This document shows, in pieces, positions 1 to 5,254 of a DNA stretch of 24,240 nucleotides. Within the stretch, counting starts at the first letter, position 1. Every line of letters begins with the position of its first letter. The notes beneath the pieces were generated by a model that saw nothing but the letters and a program-made list of their open reading frames with translations, was not told the DNA's origin and did not search any database. Both the position numbers and the translations under genes were made by a program. The stretch comes from Rubrobacter_F sp035642415 (GTDB lineage: Bacteria; Actinomycetota; Rubrobacteria; Rubrobacterales; Rubrobacteraceae): NCBI GenBank assembly GCA_035642415.1, contig DASQSI010000188.1:1-24240 (forward strand), read 5' to 3'.

Positions 1-4
1 GTGG

Positions 5-265
5 ATGGCCGACTTAGCCGAGAGGAAGCGGAAAACCCAGCGCGCCAGGGTAAGTACAACAAACCGGAGGCCCACTATCCCCATCCGTGTTAGACAAGCG
101 GTGTGGCGAAGGGACGGTGGACAGTGTGTCCGCTGTGGCAGTAGGCAGAACCTAGAGATGGATCACATCATCCCGTATAGCAAAGGCGGGGCAGACTCGG
201 TTAACAATCTACAGGTACTCTGCCAAAGGTGTAACAGCTCTAAGGGCAACCGCTACGTAGGCTAG
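5..265 (+). CDS. Small HNH endonuclease
   Basis: This 86-residue protein is predicted to be a metal-dependent DNA nuclease of the HNH family. Residues 1-25 are basic and probably bind DNA. A CVRCG knuckle follows at about residues 41-45, then the core DHIIPYSKGG (about 53-62), the Asn of VNNLQ, and a second CQRCN knuckle close to the end. The two CxxC pairs would hold a structural zinc, and the His and Asn residues would form the metal site. Free-standing HNH proteins of this size are common in phages, homing elements and McrA-like restriction systems, and the sequence does not tell which applies. The frame is open to the left edge, so the true start could lie outside the window. The ATG at 5 is simply the first start visible. 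Confidence 0.85.
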   Translation: MADLAERKRKTQRARVSTTNRRPTIPIRVRQAVWRRDGGQCVRCGSRQNLEMDHIIPYSKGGADSVNNLQVLCQRCNSSKGNRYVG

Positions 266-301
266 CGTACTGCCGTTTCCGGTAGTCCTACGGTGGTGGC
301 T

Positions 302-733
302 TTATTGCTCTTGGGGTCGAACGCTGATGGAGTCGGGAAGTATATCTATTATGTGATTCTTTCCCCGTAGATCAGGGTTCCCAGGGCCCCGGTATGTGTG
401 TATGACGCTAATAGGTTCGGGAATGAACTCCTTGGTTCGGCCGACGAGCGCTTCGTAAGCTGTCTCGGCCCGTTCCTTCTGGTCCTCCGTGAACGCCAGG
501 TTCCCGTCATACGTATCTCTGGCCTGGACGTAGCGGGCCACGACCCTCAAGTCGTCGACCGGTTGCTGATGTTGTGGCGGCGGGGTGGGGGGCTCCTCCC
601 TCTGCATTTCTTCCCATTGCTTTCGTGCAAATTCGCGGTCTACCCAAGCTACGATCAAGCTGTCGAATAGATCAGCGAGACTCTGCTCCAGTTCATCCAA
701 GCGGTCCCTACTATCCATACTGGCAGTGTACAC
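302..733 (-). CDS. Hypothetical protein, acidic, coiled-coil-like
   Basis: I do not recognise this 143-residue protein. Residues 1-45 and about 85-105 are rich in Glu, Arg, Leu and Ala and look helical. Between them is a Pro/Gln-rich linker (PPTPPPQHQQP, about residues 48-58). The C-terminal 40 residues look like a small beta-rich tail. There is no signal peptide or membrane segment. The listed start is a GTG at 733, and an ATG at 718 is an alternative. Neither has a good ribosome binding site, so the start is uncertain. It lies tail-to-tail with the HNH gene inside the lower-GC left part of the window. That it is a gene rests on composition and on being longer than the overlapping frames on the other strand. 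Confidence 0.5.
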   Translation of the reverse strand: MYTASMDSRDRLDELEQSLADLFDSLIVAWVDREFARKQWEEMQREEPPTPPPQHQQPVDDLRVVARYVQARDTYDGNLAFTEDQKERAETAYEALVGRTKEFIPEPISVIHTYRGPGNPDLRGKNHIIDILPDSISVRPQEQ

Positions 734-1083
734 GCCGACGACATACAGCGGGACGCATCTTTATTCAGGGTGTGGGTAACCATGTAGCATGGGTCCCCGA
801 AGGCCACGATCGTCACCCTCGGGGGCTGCTCGTATTTACGGGCGTGAATGGTTATACGGTCGGTTGCTACCCCTATTACCGTTTACTTATGAGAAAGATA
901 GTTCTCAAAACTTATCCCTCTGTGGGCGTTACAAGCTTGCGGCTCGGGGCTTCTCTGACAAAGCGCCGTCCAAGGCAATCCGGGATGTTTACCAGATTCT
1001 ATGGGCAATTTATGTTCTCGTAACATTCTCTGGGTAGATTAGGCCAATGTTCGAAGCGAAACTAGAGGAGGTCTAACGTTCTT
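734..1083. other. Intergenic stretch, no gene seen
   Basis: I see no convincing gene here. Overlapping plus-strand frames have no recognisable protein character and unlikely composition. A perfect 6-bp dyad, TGAGAA at 890-895 and TTCTCA at 902-907, could be an operator for the secreted-protein gene downstream. A strong ribosome binding site (GGAGGT, 1067-1072) belongs to that gene. Confidence 0.5.
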
Positions 1084-1362
1084 ATGAGACGCTTAAAGAT
1101 AATTCTCGCTGCAGTTGTTGCCGTAGTCGCGATGATGATGCCAGCTACGCCAGCCATAGCTCAAGTGGTGGGCTACTACGATCCCTATACTGGCCTCACC
1201 ACGTACCAGAATCCTGACACCGGCACCTACGATCCTTGGGCCTACAATCCTTACTATTACTCCAGTCCGTGGGGCTCCACTCCATGGACAGACAACACCT
1301 GGGCCTACAATCCTTACTACTACTGGGGTGACTGCGACTGGGTTGCGGGCATGTGCCTTTGA
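1084..1362 (+). CDS. Tiny secreted Tyr/Trp/Pro-rich protein
   Basis: This 92-residue protein has a clear signal peptide: positive MRRLK, a hydrophobic core at about residues 6-19, and a probable signal-peptidase I site after AIA (residue 26). The mature 66 residues are extraordinarily rich in Tyr, Trp, Pro, Asn and Asp. WAYNPYYY occurs twice, at residues 52-59 and 73-80. Two cysteines (84 and 91) near the end could form a disulfide. The ATG at 1084 has a strong site, GGAGGT, 11 bases upstream. No enzyme or known family is apparent. Composition suggests a surface, matrix or adhesion role, perhaps with tyrosine cross-linking, but that is inference. A hairpin at 1405-1431 lies just downstream. 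It looks like a single gene facing the minus-strand genes beyond it. Confidence 0.75.
   Translation: MRRLKIILAAVVAVVAMMMPATPAIAQVVGYYDPYTGLTTYQNPDTGTYDPWAYNPYYYSSPWGSTPWTDNTWAYNPYYYWGDCDWVAGMCL
1237..1323 (+). repeat. Two near-identical 24-bp repeats inside the secreted gene
   Basis: The segments 1237-1260 and 1300-1323 each encode WAYNPYYY and differ at one base only (TAT versus TAC in the seventh codon). Near-identity at the DNA level, not just the protein level, points to recent duplication or gene conversion. Confidence 0.9.
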
Positions 1363-1400
1363 TGACCCCTTTCTAGTACTGACTCCACCTCTACAGCGTT

Positions 1401-1431
1401 AAAAGAGCGGGCCTCTTCATGAGACCCGCTC
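1401..1431 (-). terminator. Hairpin terminator between convergent transcripts
   Basis: The arms GAGCGGG (1405-1411) and CCCGCTC (1425-1431) continue, after one C/A mismatch, as CTC (1413-1415) and GAG (1421-1423), closing a five-base loop. Read on the minus strand the hairpin is followed by TTTT (plus-strand AAAA, 1401-1404), as expected for an intrinsic terminator of the minus-strand genes at 1665-2549. On the plus strand there is no T run, so it would serve the secreted-protein gene less well. Confidence 0.65.
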
Positions 1432-1485
1432 CGATTGCACATCGCCTTGCCAATGAGGGCGACAAGAAGTTACGAATACCAGTCT

Positions 1486-1632
1486 CCCGGTGCCCTTGCC
1501 TCTATCCCTTCTTCCTAAGGACACCGGGTCTTTTCAGAGGGGTCAGACAGGAAAGTAAGCCGACGATCCTAACCCGCTAGGGTTCCGACCCCTAAGGTAC
1601 GCTAGTTGTCCGCTCCGGGCGGCCTCTAAACC
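1486..1632 (-). repeat. Structured element copy R1
   Basis: This is the first of three related non-coding elements and lies directly 3' of the SHOCT gene on the minus strand. Stem A is CCCGGTG (1486-1492) with CACCGGG (1522-1528). Stem B is at 1539-1547 with 1584-1592 and has one mismatch (A1545 against C1586). Inside stem B lies a small hairpin, AACCC (1571-1575) with GGGTT (1580-1584), which competes for its last pair. Between stems A and B the minus strand reads TCT-GAAA-AGA, a mini-hairpin with a GNRA loop. The copy ends in a 20-bp boundary block at 1613-1632 that is shared with R2 (17 of 20 identical). Orientation is inferred from the neighbouring genes. It could be an RNA or a DNA recombination or terminator element. 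Confidence 0.7.
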
Positions 1633-1664
1633 CCGCACAGCCCGGTCCTATGCGGGAGGAGCCG

Positions 1665-2150
1665 CTACAGGCGGTCTAAGAGCTCCTTCTTCTTAGCCTC
1701 AAACTCGGCCTGTGTGATGATGTCCGCCTCTCTCAGATCGGCAAGGGACTGGAGTTGGGCAAAGATGTCAGTGGCCGGAGACGCTGGAGAGCCTGCGGAA
1801 GAAGCTACGAGTGCCATACGCTGACGAATAGCGTCAGAAGCCTTTTCTGCGGCCTCATAATCCATCCGCTCTACGTCCAGGGTGTGGCCGCCGGTACTCT
1901 CGATAATAAGCGATGTGTACATCCAGTTCTTACTAAGGGCGACGTTAGCGATCTGTTCATAACGGAGGCGTTTTGTTATACGCCCCGCCGGGAAGGCACC
2001 TCTATCTACTTCCACCTCGCTCTCATAGAGATTCAGATAAATCTTTGGCCAAATCTGTATGCTAGTAAATGACGCGAGGGGCTGTTCCATTCGGCCTCCC
2101 TTTAACCAGAGAAGGGGCCTATCGCGAAATCGCCGCGTTATTGCTTCCAT
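1665..2150 (-). CDS. SHOCT-domain protein with PH-like N-terminal part
   Basis: This 161-residue protein ends in a typical short C-terminal SHOCT domain (about residues 129-161), with the pattern LQSLADLREADIITQAEFE followed by KKKELL. Such a tail is often found on small bacterial proteins and is thought to mediate oligomerisation. Residues about 25-110 alternate beta strands and end in a helix, resembling the bacterial PH-like domain often paired with SHOCT, though that match is tentative. There is no signal peptide or membrane span. Two starts are possible. The ATG at 2150 is preceded by AAGGGTGGAGAT, and the ATG at 2090 (Met21) by AAAGGGAGG. The second would give a 141-residue protein beginning nearer the folded part. 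The gene sits between repeat elements R2 and R1, which suggests one unit of a gene-plus-element array. The molecular function is unknown. Confidence 0.75.
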   Translation of the reverse strand: MEAITRRFRDRPLLWLKGGRMEQPLASFTSIQIWPKIYLNLYESEVEVDRGAFPAGRITKRLRYEQIANVALSKNWMYTSLIIESTGGHTLDVERMDYEAAEKASDAIRQRMALVASSAGSPASPATDIFAQLQSLADLREADIITQAEFEAKKKELLDRL

Positions 2151-2216
2151 ATCTCCACCCTTCCAGCCATTAACTCACGTGAAGAAACGTTAAGCAGATC
2201 GACATGCCCGAGTCAA

Positions 2217-2349
2217 CCCGGCCCAGCTCTTCCTAAGGACACCGGGGCTTATATAAGAGGGGCCGGAGGACATAAGAAAAAGCGACTTTGTAAGCAACGA
2301 CCTCCGGTCCCTGACACATTAGTTATCTACTCCGGACTGCCTCTAAACC
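2217..2349 (-). repeat. Structured element copy R2
   Basis: This middle copy is the most diverged. It shares the block CCTAAGGACACCGGGG (2232-2247) and the palindrome CTTATATAAG with R3. Stem B is rebuilt with different bases: 2259-2269 (GGGGCCGGAGG) pairs with 2301-2311 (CCTCCGGTCCC) in 11 consecutive pairs including one G-T. The interior of stem B differs completely from R1 and R3. Stem A is short (CCCGG 2217-2221 with CCGGG 2242-2246). The 20-bp boundary block at 2330-2349 overlaps the stop codon of the 68-residue gene. Keeping the stem while the sequence changes is evidence of selection on structure. Confidence 0.7.
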
Positions 2350-2549
2350 TCTTTGGACCTACGCCTAGCCTCTAGGTAGGCCGCCTCCGCCATGGCCAAA
2401 GCGCTGTTCACACGATGAGCAAGGTCTCGATAGTTAACCCTATCCTCCACCCCTGCAGCCCATAAGCGATTTCTTATAGCCCTAAGCCTCTGGGTCGCTT
2501 CCGTAAGGTTCTCCATTGCCTCATCAAGGATGGCTTCCTCTTCATCCAC
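2343..2549 (-). CDS. Small helical hypothetical protein
   Basis: This 68-residue protein is not recognised. It is almost entirely predicted helix, with acidic residues at the start (DEEE), heptad-like Leu/Ala spacing through residues 5-30 and 45-62, and a basic tail (ARRRSKEV). Such proteins are often dimerising helical hairpins, but no family can be named. The listed start is a GTG at 2549. The upstream minus-strand sequence contains GGAGAATCGGAGG, so a ribosome binding site is plausible although one copy lies very close to the start. Its stop codon falls inside the conserved boundary block of element R2. It lies between R3 and R2 and reads in the same direction as the SHOCT gene. Confidence 0.5.
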   Translation of the reverse strand: MDEEEAILDEAMENLTEATQRLRAIRNRLWAAGVEDRVNYRDLAHRVNSALAMAEAAYLEARRRSKEV

Positions 2550-2655
2550 CCTCCGATTCTCCGGGAGAAGCGCTAATAGAAAACAGCCAATTTGCTCACA
2601 CGCTGGCCCATAGCCCCGGTCCAGAGCGGCGAGGGTTGGTGGTAGAAGAGAAACG

Positions 2656-2780
2656 CCCGGTGCCCCCGCCTCTACCCATTCTTCTTAAGGACACCGGGGC
2701 TTATATAAGAGGGGTCGGACAGGAAAGTAAGCCGACGATCCTAACCCGGTAGGGTTCCGACCCCTTAGGTACGCTAGTTA
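2656..2780 (-). repeat. Structured element copy R3
   Basis: This is the best-paired copy. Stem A is CCCGGTG (2656-2662) with CACCGGG (2692-2698). CTTATATAAG (2700-2709) is a perfect palindrome. Stem B is GGGGTCGGA (2711-2719) with TCCGACCCC (2756-2764), without mismatches. Two small hairpins are enclosed, AGGA/TCCT and AACCC/GGGTT, giving a three-way-junction layout. From stem B to ACGCTAGTT (2771-2779) it is nearly identical to R1, then similarity stops and the 20-bp boundary block of R1 and R2 is absent. R3 lies upstream of the 68-residue gene, so it would be the 3' element of a gene now lost or replaced, or an end of the array. Confidence 0.7.
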
Positions 2781-2891
2781 CCAGCTCCCAGCGCTTGCCC
2801 TTTGGCGTTCGCCGTGCCGCGCAAACCACTCCAATTTCTGTTGATCAGCCACCCCAGTCATTTGGATTTGATACCTGCAGGACAAGTGTAT

Positions 2892-3290
2892 CTAATACGC
2901 GAGCCGCCGCCGTACGGCAGCCGAGAAGCGGTCCACGAGCAGCACGACGACGATCGTTGTTCCTGCCAGCGTTGCCACCTTCGGGTAGTCGAAGAGGTTC
3001 ATGGAGATGGGGATCTGCTGCCTAATACTCCCGGTCCCGACAAATCCAAGTATGGTCGCCGAGCGGATGTTGCACTCCTATTGGTACAACGCAAGTGAGG
3101 TGAAAGAACTCATGGCCTGGGGCAGCCAGCCCGTAGAGGCGCTCGCGCCCGCCGCCGCGAGCGCCTCTACGGGCTGCGTCCGCGCCGCTTCGAGCGTTTC
3201 GCTGTAGAGCTTGCCCGGAACGCCCGTGGAAGGGACGGCGAGGGCCGGGGTGCCGGGGAACGGGCCCATGCCTAAGGGAGCGAATCGCCA
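2892..3290 (-). pseudogene. phnE: phnE remnant, phosphonate ABC transporter permease C-terminus
   Basis: On the minus strand one reading frame from about 3290 to the TAG at 2892-2894 matches the C-terminal half of PhnE, the membrane permease that imports phosphonates or phosphite. In order it shows GPFPGTPALAV, GKLYSETLEAA, PVEALAAAGAS, LPQAMSSFTSLALY, NIRSATILGFVGTG, MNLFDY, and the end VVVLLVDRFSAAVRRRL. All match the remembered family pattern. The frame is broken once, by TAG at 3078-3080 where the family has a Trp codon (TGG). Several odd prolines also replace usual residues. The N-terminal half is absent, because the frame runs into the hydrolase gene at 3332. No phnC or phnD is visible. 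I read it as a truncated, decayed gene whose 3' end borders the accessory island. Confidence 0.75.
3127..3176. repeat. Perfect 21-bp inverted repeat
   Basis: The arms 3127-3147 and 3156-3176 are perfectly complementary, with an 8-base loop (CCCGCCGC, 3148-3155). No T run follows on either strand. The repeat lies inside the phnE remnant. Because of the symmetry, both strands can encode the same peptide, PVEAL-A-A-(A/G)-A-SASTG. Confidence 0.95.
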
Positions 3291-3331
3291 GGTTTCTCGC
3301 TCCGGCTCCTCTGCGCGAGGCTGCCGTCTTT

Positions 3332-3967
3332 TTAGCTTGTTCGCGCTGTGGCTTCTGCAAGCCAATCGCGGGCGGCTTTGATCTCACCGGAACCAAGATC
3401 GTGCCCCCTTGGCTGCCAGTCCAACTCAACCTCGGCGCCGGCTTCCTGCAGCAGCTCGGCCAGGCGCTCGCTATTCTCCTGCGGTACGATCGCGTCCGAG
3501 CTTCCGGCTGCCAGATAAACCGGCGTCCCCGAGAGGCCGGGCATCTCTTTAGGCTCGAACGGCACCATCGCCCGCAGGAGGACCGCGCCGGCCAGCAAGC
3601 TTGGGTAGAGTAGGAGAAGACTGCCCGCGATGTTGGCTCCGTTCGAGAAGCCGACCGCGAAGATATGTCCCGGGTCGAGATCGTACTCGGAGACGGCCCG
3701 TTCGACGAACTCTGCGAGCTCGTGAGTGCGGTTCACGAGGTCCTCTTCGTCGAAGACGCCTTCTTGGAGGCGCCGGAAGAAGCGGGGAGCGCCGTCCTCG
3801 AGGACCTTGCCGCGCGGGCTCAGCAGCGCGGCCGACTCGCGGAGCATACGACCGAGGGGGAGGAGGGCGTCCTCGTCGCCGCCGGTGCCATGCAAAAGAA
3901 GTAGGGTGGTCTGGTCGTTCTCCTCGCCTGCGACGAAGCGGTGAACAAAGCCGAGATCTTTCGCCAT
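3332..3967 (-). CDS. Alpha/beta hydrolase, phospholipase/carboxylesterase family (MhqD-like)
   Basis: This 211-residue cytoplasmic serine hydrolase belongs to the phospholipase/carboxylesterase group. The oxyanion region LLLLHGTGGDE is at about residues 22-32. The nucleophile elbow is GFSNG (Ser108), the acid is Asp158 in AAGSSDAIVP, and His189 sits in RGHDL, completing the triad. Length and order match the family. The ATG at 3967 starts four bases after the natural stop (3972) of the dioxygenase gene, so the two were one operon. The same pair, a ring-cleaving dioxygenase plus this hydrolase, forms mhqO-mhqD in Bacillus, induced by quinones, which suggests a role in detoxifying hydroquinone-type compounds. 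The exact substrate is not shown. The gene is intact, but its upstream partner is broken. Confidence 0.85.
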   Translation of the reverse strand: MAKDLGFVHRFVAGEENDQTTLLLLHGTGGDEDALLPLGRMLRESAALLSPRGKVLEDGAPRFFRRLQEGVFDEEDLVNRTHELAEFVERAVSEYDLDPGHIFAVGFSNGANIAGSLLLLYPSLLAGAVLLRAMVPFEPKEMPGLSGTPVYLAAGSSDAIVPQENSERLAELLQEAGAEVELDWQPRGHDLGSGEIKAARDWLAEATARTS

Positions 3968-3971
3968 GACT

Positions 3972-4914
3972 CTAACCTTTCTGTTGTGGTGCGCGGACGG
4001 GGAGGACCCGCATGATGCGCTTCCGGTCCTTCTCCAGCCAGGGCGGAAGCTTCAAGCTCTGGCCAAGGTGGTCCGGGTCTTCATGCACCCCAAAGCCGGG
4101 CGGGTCAGGGCGATTTCGAAGAGGACCCCGCCGGGTTCACGGAAGTAGATGGAGCGGAAGTACGGCCGGTCGAGGACGTGGGTCACGTTGAGGGCGCGAT
4201 CCGAAACCTCCTCACGCCACTCTTTCTGCGTCGCCTCGTCCGGCGCCCTCGAGACTACATGGTGCACCGTACCAACCGCTGAAAGCCCGACGGGCCCGTA
4301 CTGCTGCTCCCGCACGTCCGCGAAGCTCCCGCCGGAGCTCCTCGTGAGGTACCGCGTCCGCCCGTCTTTCTCCTCGGCCTTCTCGAAGCCCAGAAGGGTC
4401 ACGAGTAGGTCCATGGTGACCTTCGCCGCTCCGAGAGCGTCACGCCCGCGATTCCCCGGATCGCGTGCTCGGGAGGTACTGGGCTCCGCTCCCAGGGATT
4501 ACCGCCATTCTTTGTAGGCCGGGGCACCAGCTCTATCGCGAGCCCATCCGGGTCGTTGAAGCTCAGGACCGTCTCGTCGAAGCGCTTGTCGGGTCGCTCG
4601 AAGCGGACGCCACGCCGGTTAAGGCGCTCCATCCAGTATCCCAAGGAGTCTTCCGGTATGGCGAAGGAGGTGGCACTCACTTGGCCCGTTCCGATGCGTC
4701 CCCGGGACGCTCCCGGCCACGAGAAGAACGTCATGATAGTACCCGGGTTGCCGACGGCATCACCATAGTAAAGGTGGTAGCTCCTAGGATCGTCGAAGTT
4801 CACGGTCTTCTTCACCAGCCTCAGACCCAGGACGCCCGCGTAGAAGTCCACATTCTCCTGCGGATCATCGGCGATAGCGGTTAGGTGGTGTACGCCCGCA
4901 AACTTTATGCTCAA
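3972..4914 (-). pseudogene. Ring-cleaving dioxygenase (MhqO-like), two frameshifts
   Basis: Three consecutive frames together rebuild a vicinal-oxygen-chelate dioxygenase of about 314 residues, the usual length. Segment one starts at TTG 4914 after GAGGAG and has FAGVHHLTAIADDPQENVDF, HLYYGD, PGTIMTFF and DPDGLAIELV. Near 4430-4437, after GVTLSE, it passes to a second frame reading AAKVTMDLLVTLLGFEKAEE through FREPGGVLFEIALTRP. Near 4100 it passes to a third frame reading FGVHEDPDHLGQSLKLPPWL, ending at TAG 3972-3974. Each break needs exactly one added base: for example, one more C in the CGCCCGG context would give TRPGFGVHEDP. Such enzymes open hydroquinone-type rings using a metal held by His and Glu. 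This is either a recent pseudogene or two consensus errors. The original C-terminus ends next to the hydrolase start. Confidence 0.85.
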
Positions 4915-5025
4915 GGTACTCCTCTCGCTCTTCGTCTGGGCCTGACGCTCGCCACGATAGTTTAGCGCAACCGAAGTTCCACGACGGGATCCGGCAGGCG
5001 CGAGTTAGGGCGCGGCGGATAACTC

Positions 5026-5054
5026 TTGACACGGATTTTCCAGCACCTTAGAGT
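5026..5054 (+). promoter_or_regulatory. Promoter of the glycerol cluster
   Basis: A perfect -35 TTGACA (5026-5031) is followed by a 17-base spacer and a -10 TAGAGT (5049-5054, four of six consensus). Transcription would start at about 5061, leaving a leader of about 195 bases before glpK. Confidence 0.7.
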
Positions 5055-5101
5055 GCCTGAGCACAAAGCAACGTAAGTGGGGCAGGCATAGAGAGGGGAA
5101 A

Positions 5102-5178
5102 GGGAGCCTCGCACGGAACCACCATGCTCTGGTCGAAGGGGAACTGAGGGGTGGCGGTCCGTGCGGGGCTCTCTTTTT
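5102..5178 (+). terminator. Leader terminator/attenuator upstream of glpK
   Basis: The arm GAGCCTCGCACGGA (5104-5117) pairs with TCCGTGCGGGGCTC (5158-5171) in 14 consecutive pairs including one T-G. After a small bulge CCACC (5119-5123) pairs with GGTGG (5150-5154). TTTTT (5174-5178) follows at once. This is a canonical intrinsic terminator lying between the promoter and glpK. It could be an attenuator or could end a short RNA of about 115 bases. In Bacillus, GlpP antitermination acts on comparable glp leaders. Whether this one is controlled that way is inference. Confidence 0.75.
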
Positions 5179-5254
5179 GGGGAGGTGAGGTGGCGGGTAC
5201 CGGGATCGTAGGGAAACGTGAGCCGTACTGGGAACGGATTAGAAAGGAAGGGGT

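Noticed and set aside
574..1023. 149-codon plus-strand frame opposite and beyond the hypothetical gene
   Set aside because: No ribosome binding site and no domain-like sequence, and composition is typical of a non-coding frame.
1486..1632. Classical integron attC sites
   Set aside because: The layout is suggestive, but the conserved ends read GTTTAGAGGC on the minus strand and lack the usual GTTRRRY/RYYYAAC core pair, and no integron integrase is visible.
1486..2780. CRISPR array
   Set aside because: The repeats are long, only three, internally diverged, and separated by genes rather than uniform short spacers.
2781..2891. Short minus-strand peptide frame starting MTGVADQQKLEWF between R3 and phnE
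   Set aside because: Only 28 codons with no ribosome binding site and no family resemblance, so it is probably chance.
3022..3429. 135-codon minus-strand frame
   Set aside because: It overlaps both the hydrolase and the phnE remnant in another frame and is Arg/Gly-rich with no motifs. The phnE frame explains the region better.
5061..5178. Signal recognition particle RNA or another standard housekeeping RNA in the glpK leader
   Set aside because: The transcript-like unit with terminator fits a small RNA in size, but the conserved SRP apical loop sequence is absent and no other known RNA signature is seen.
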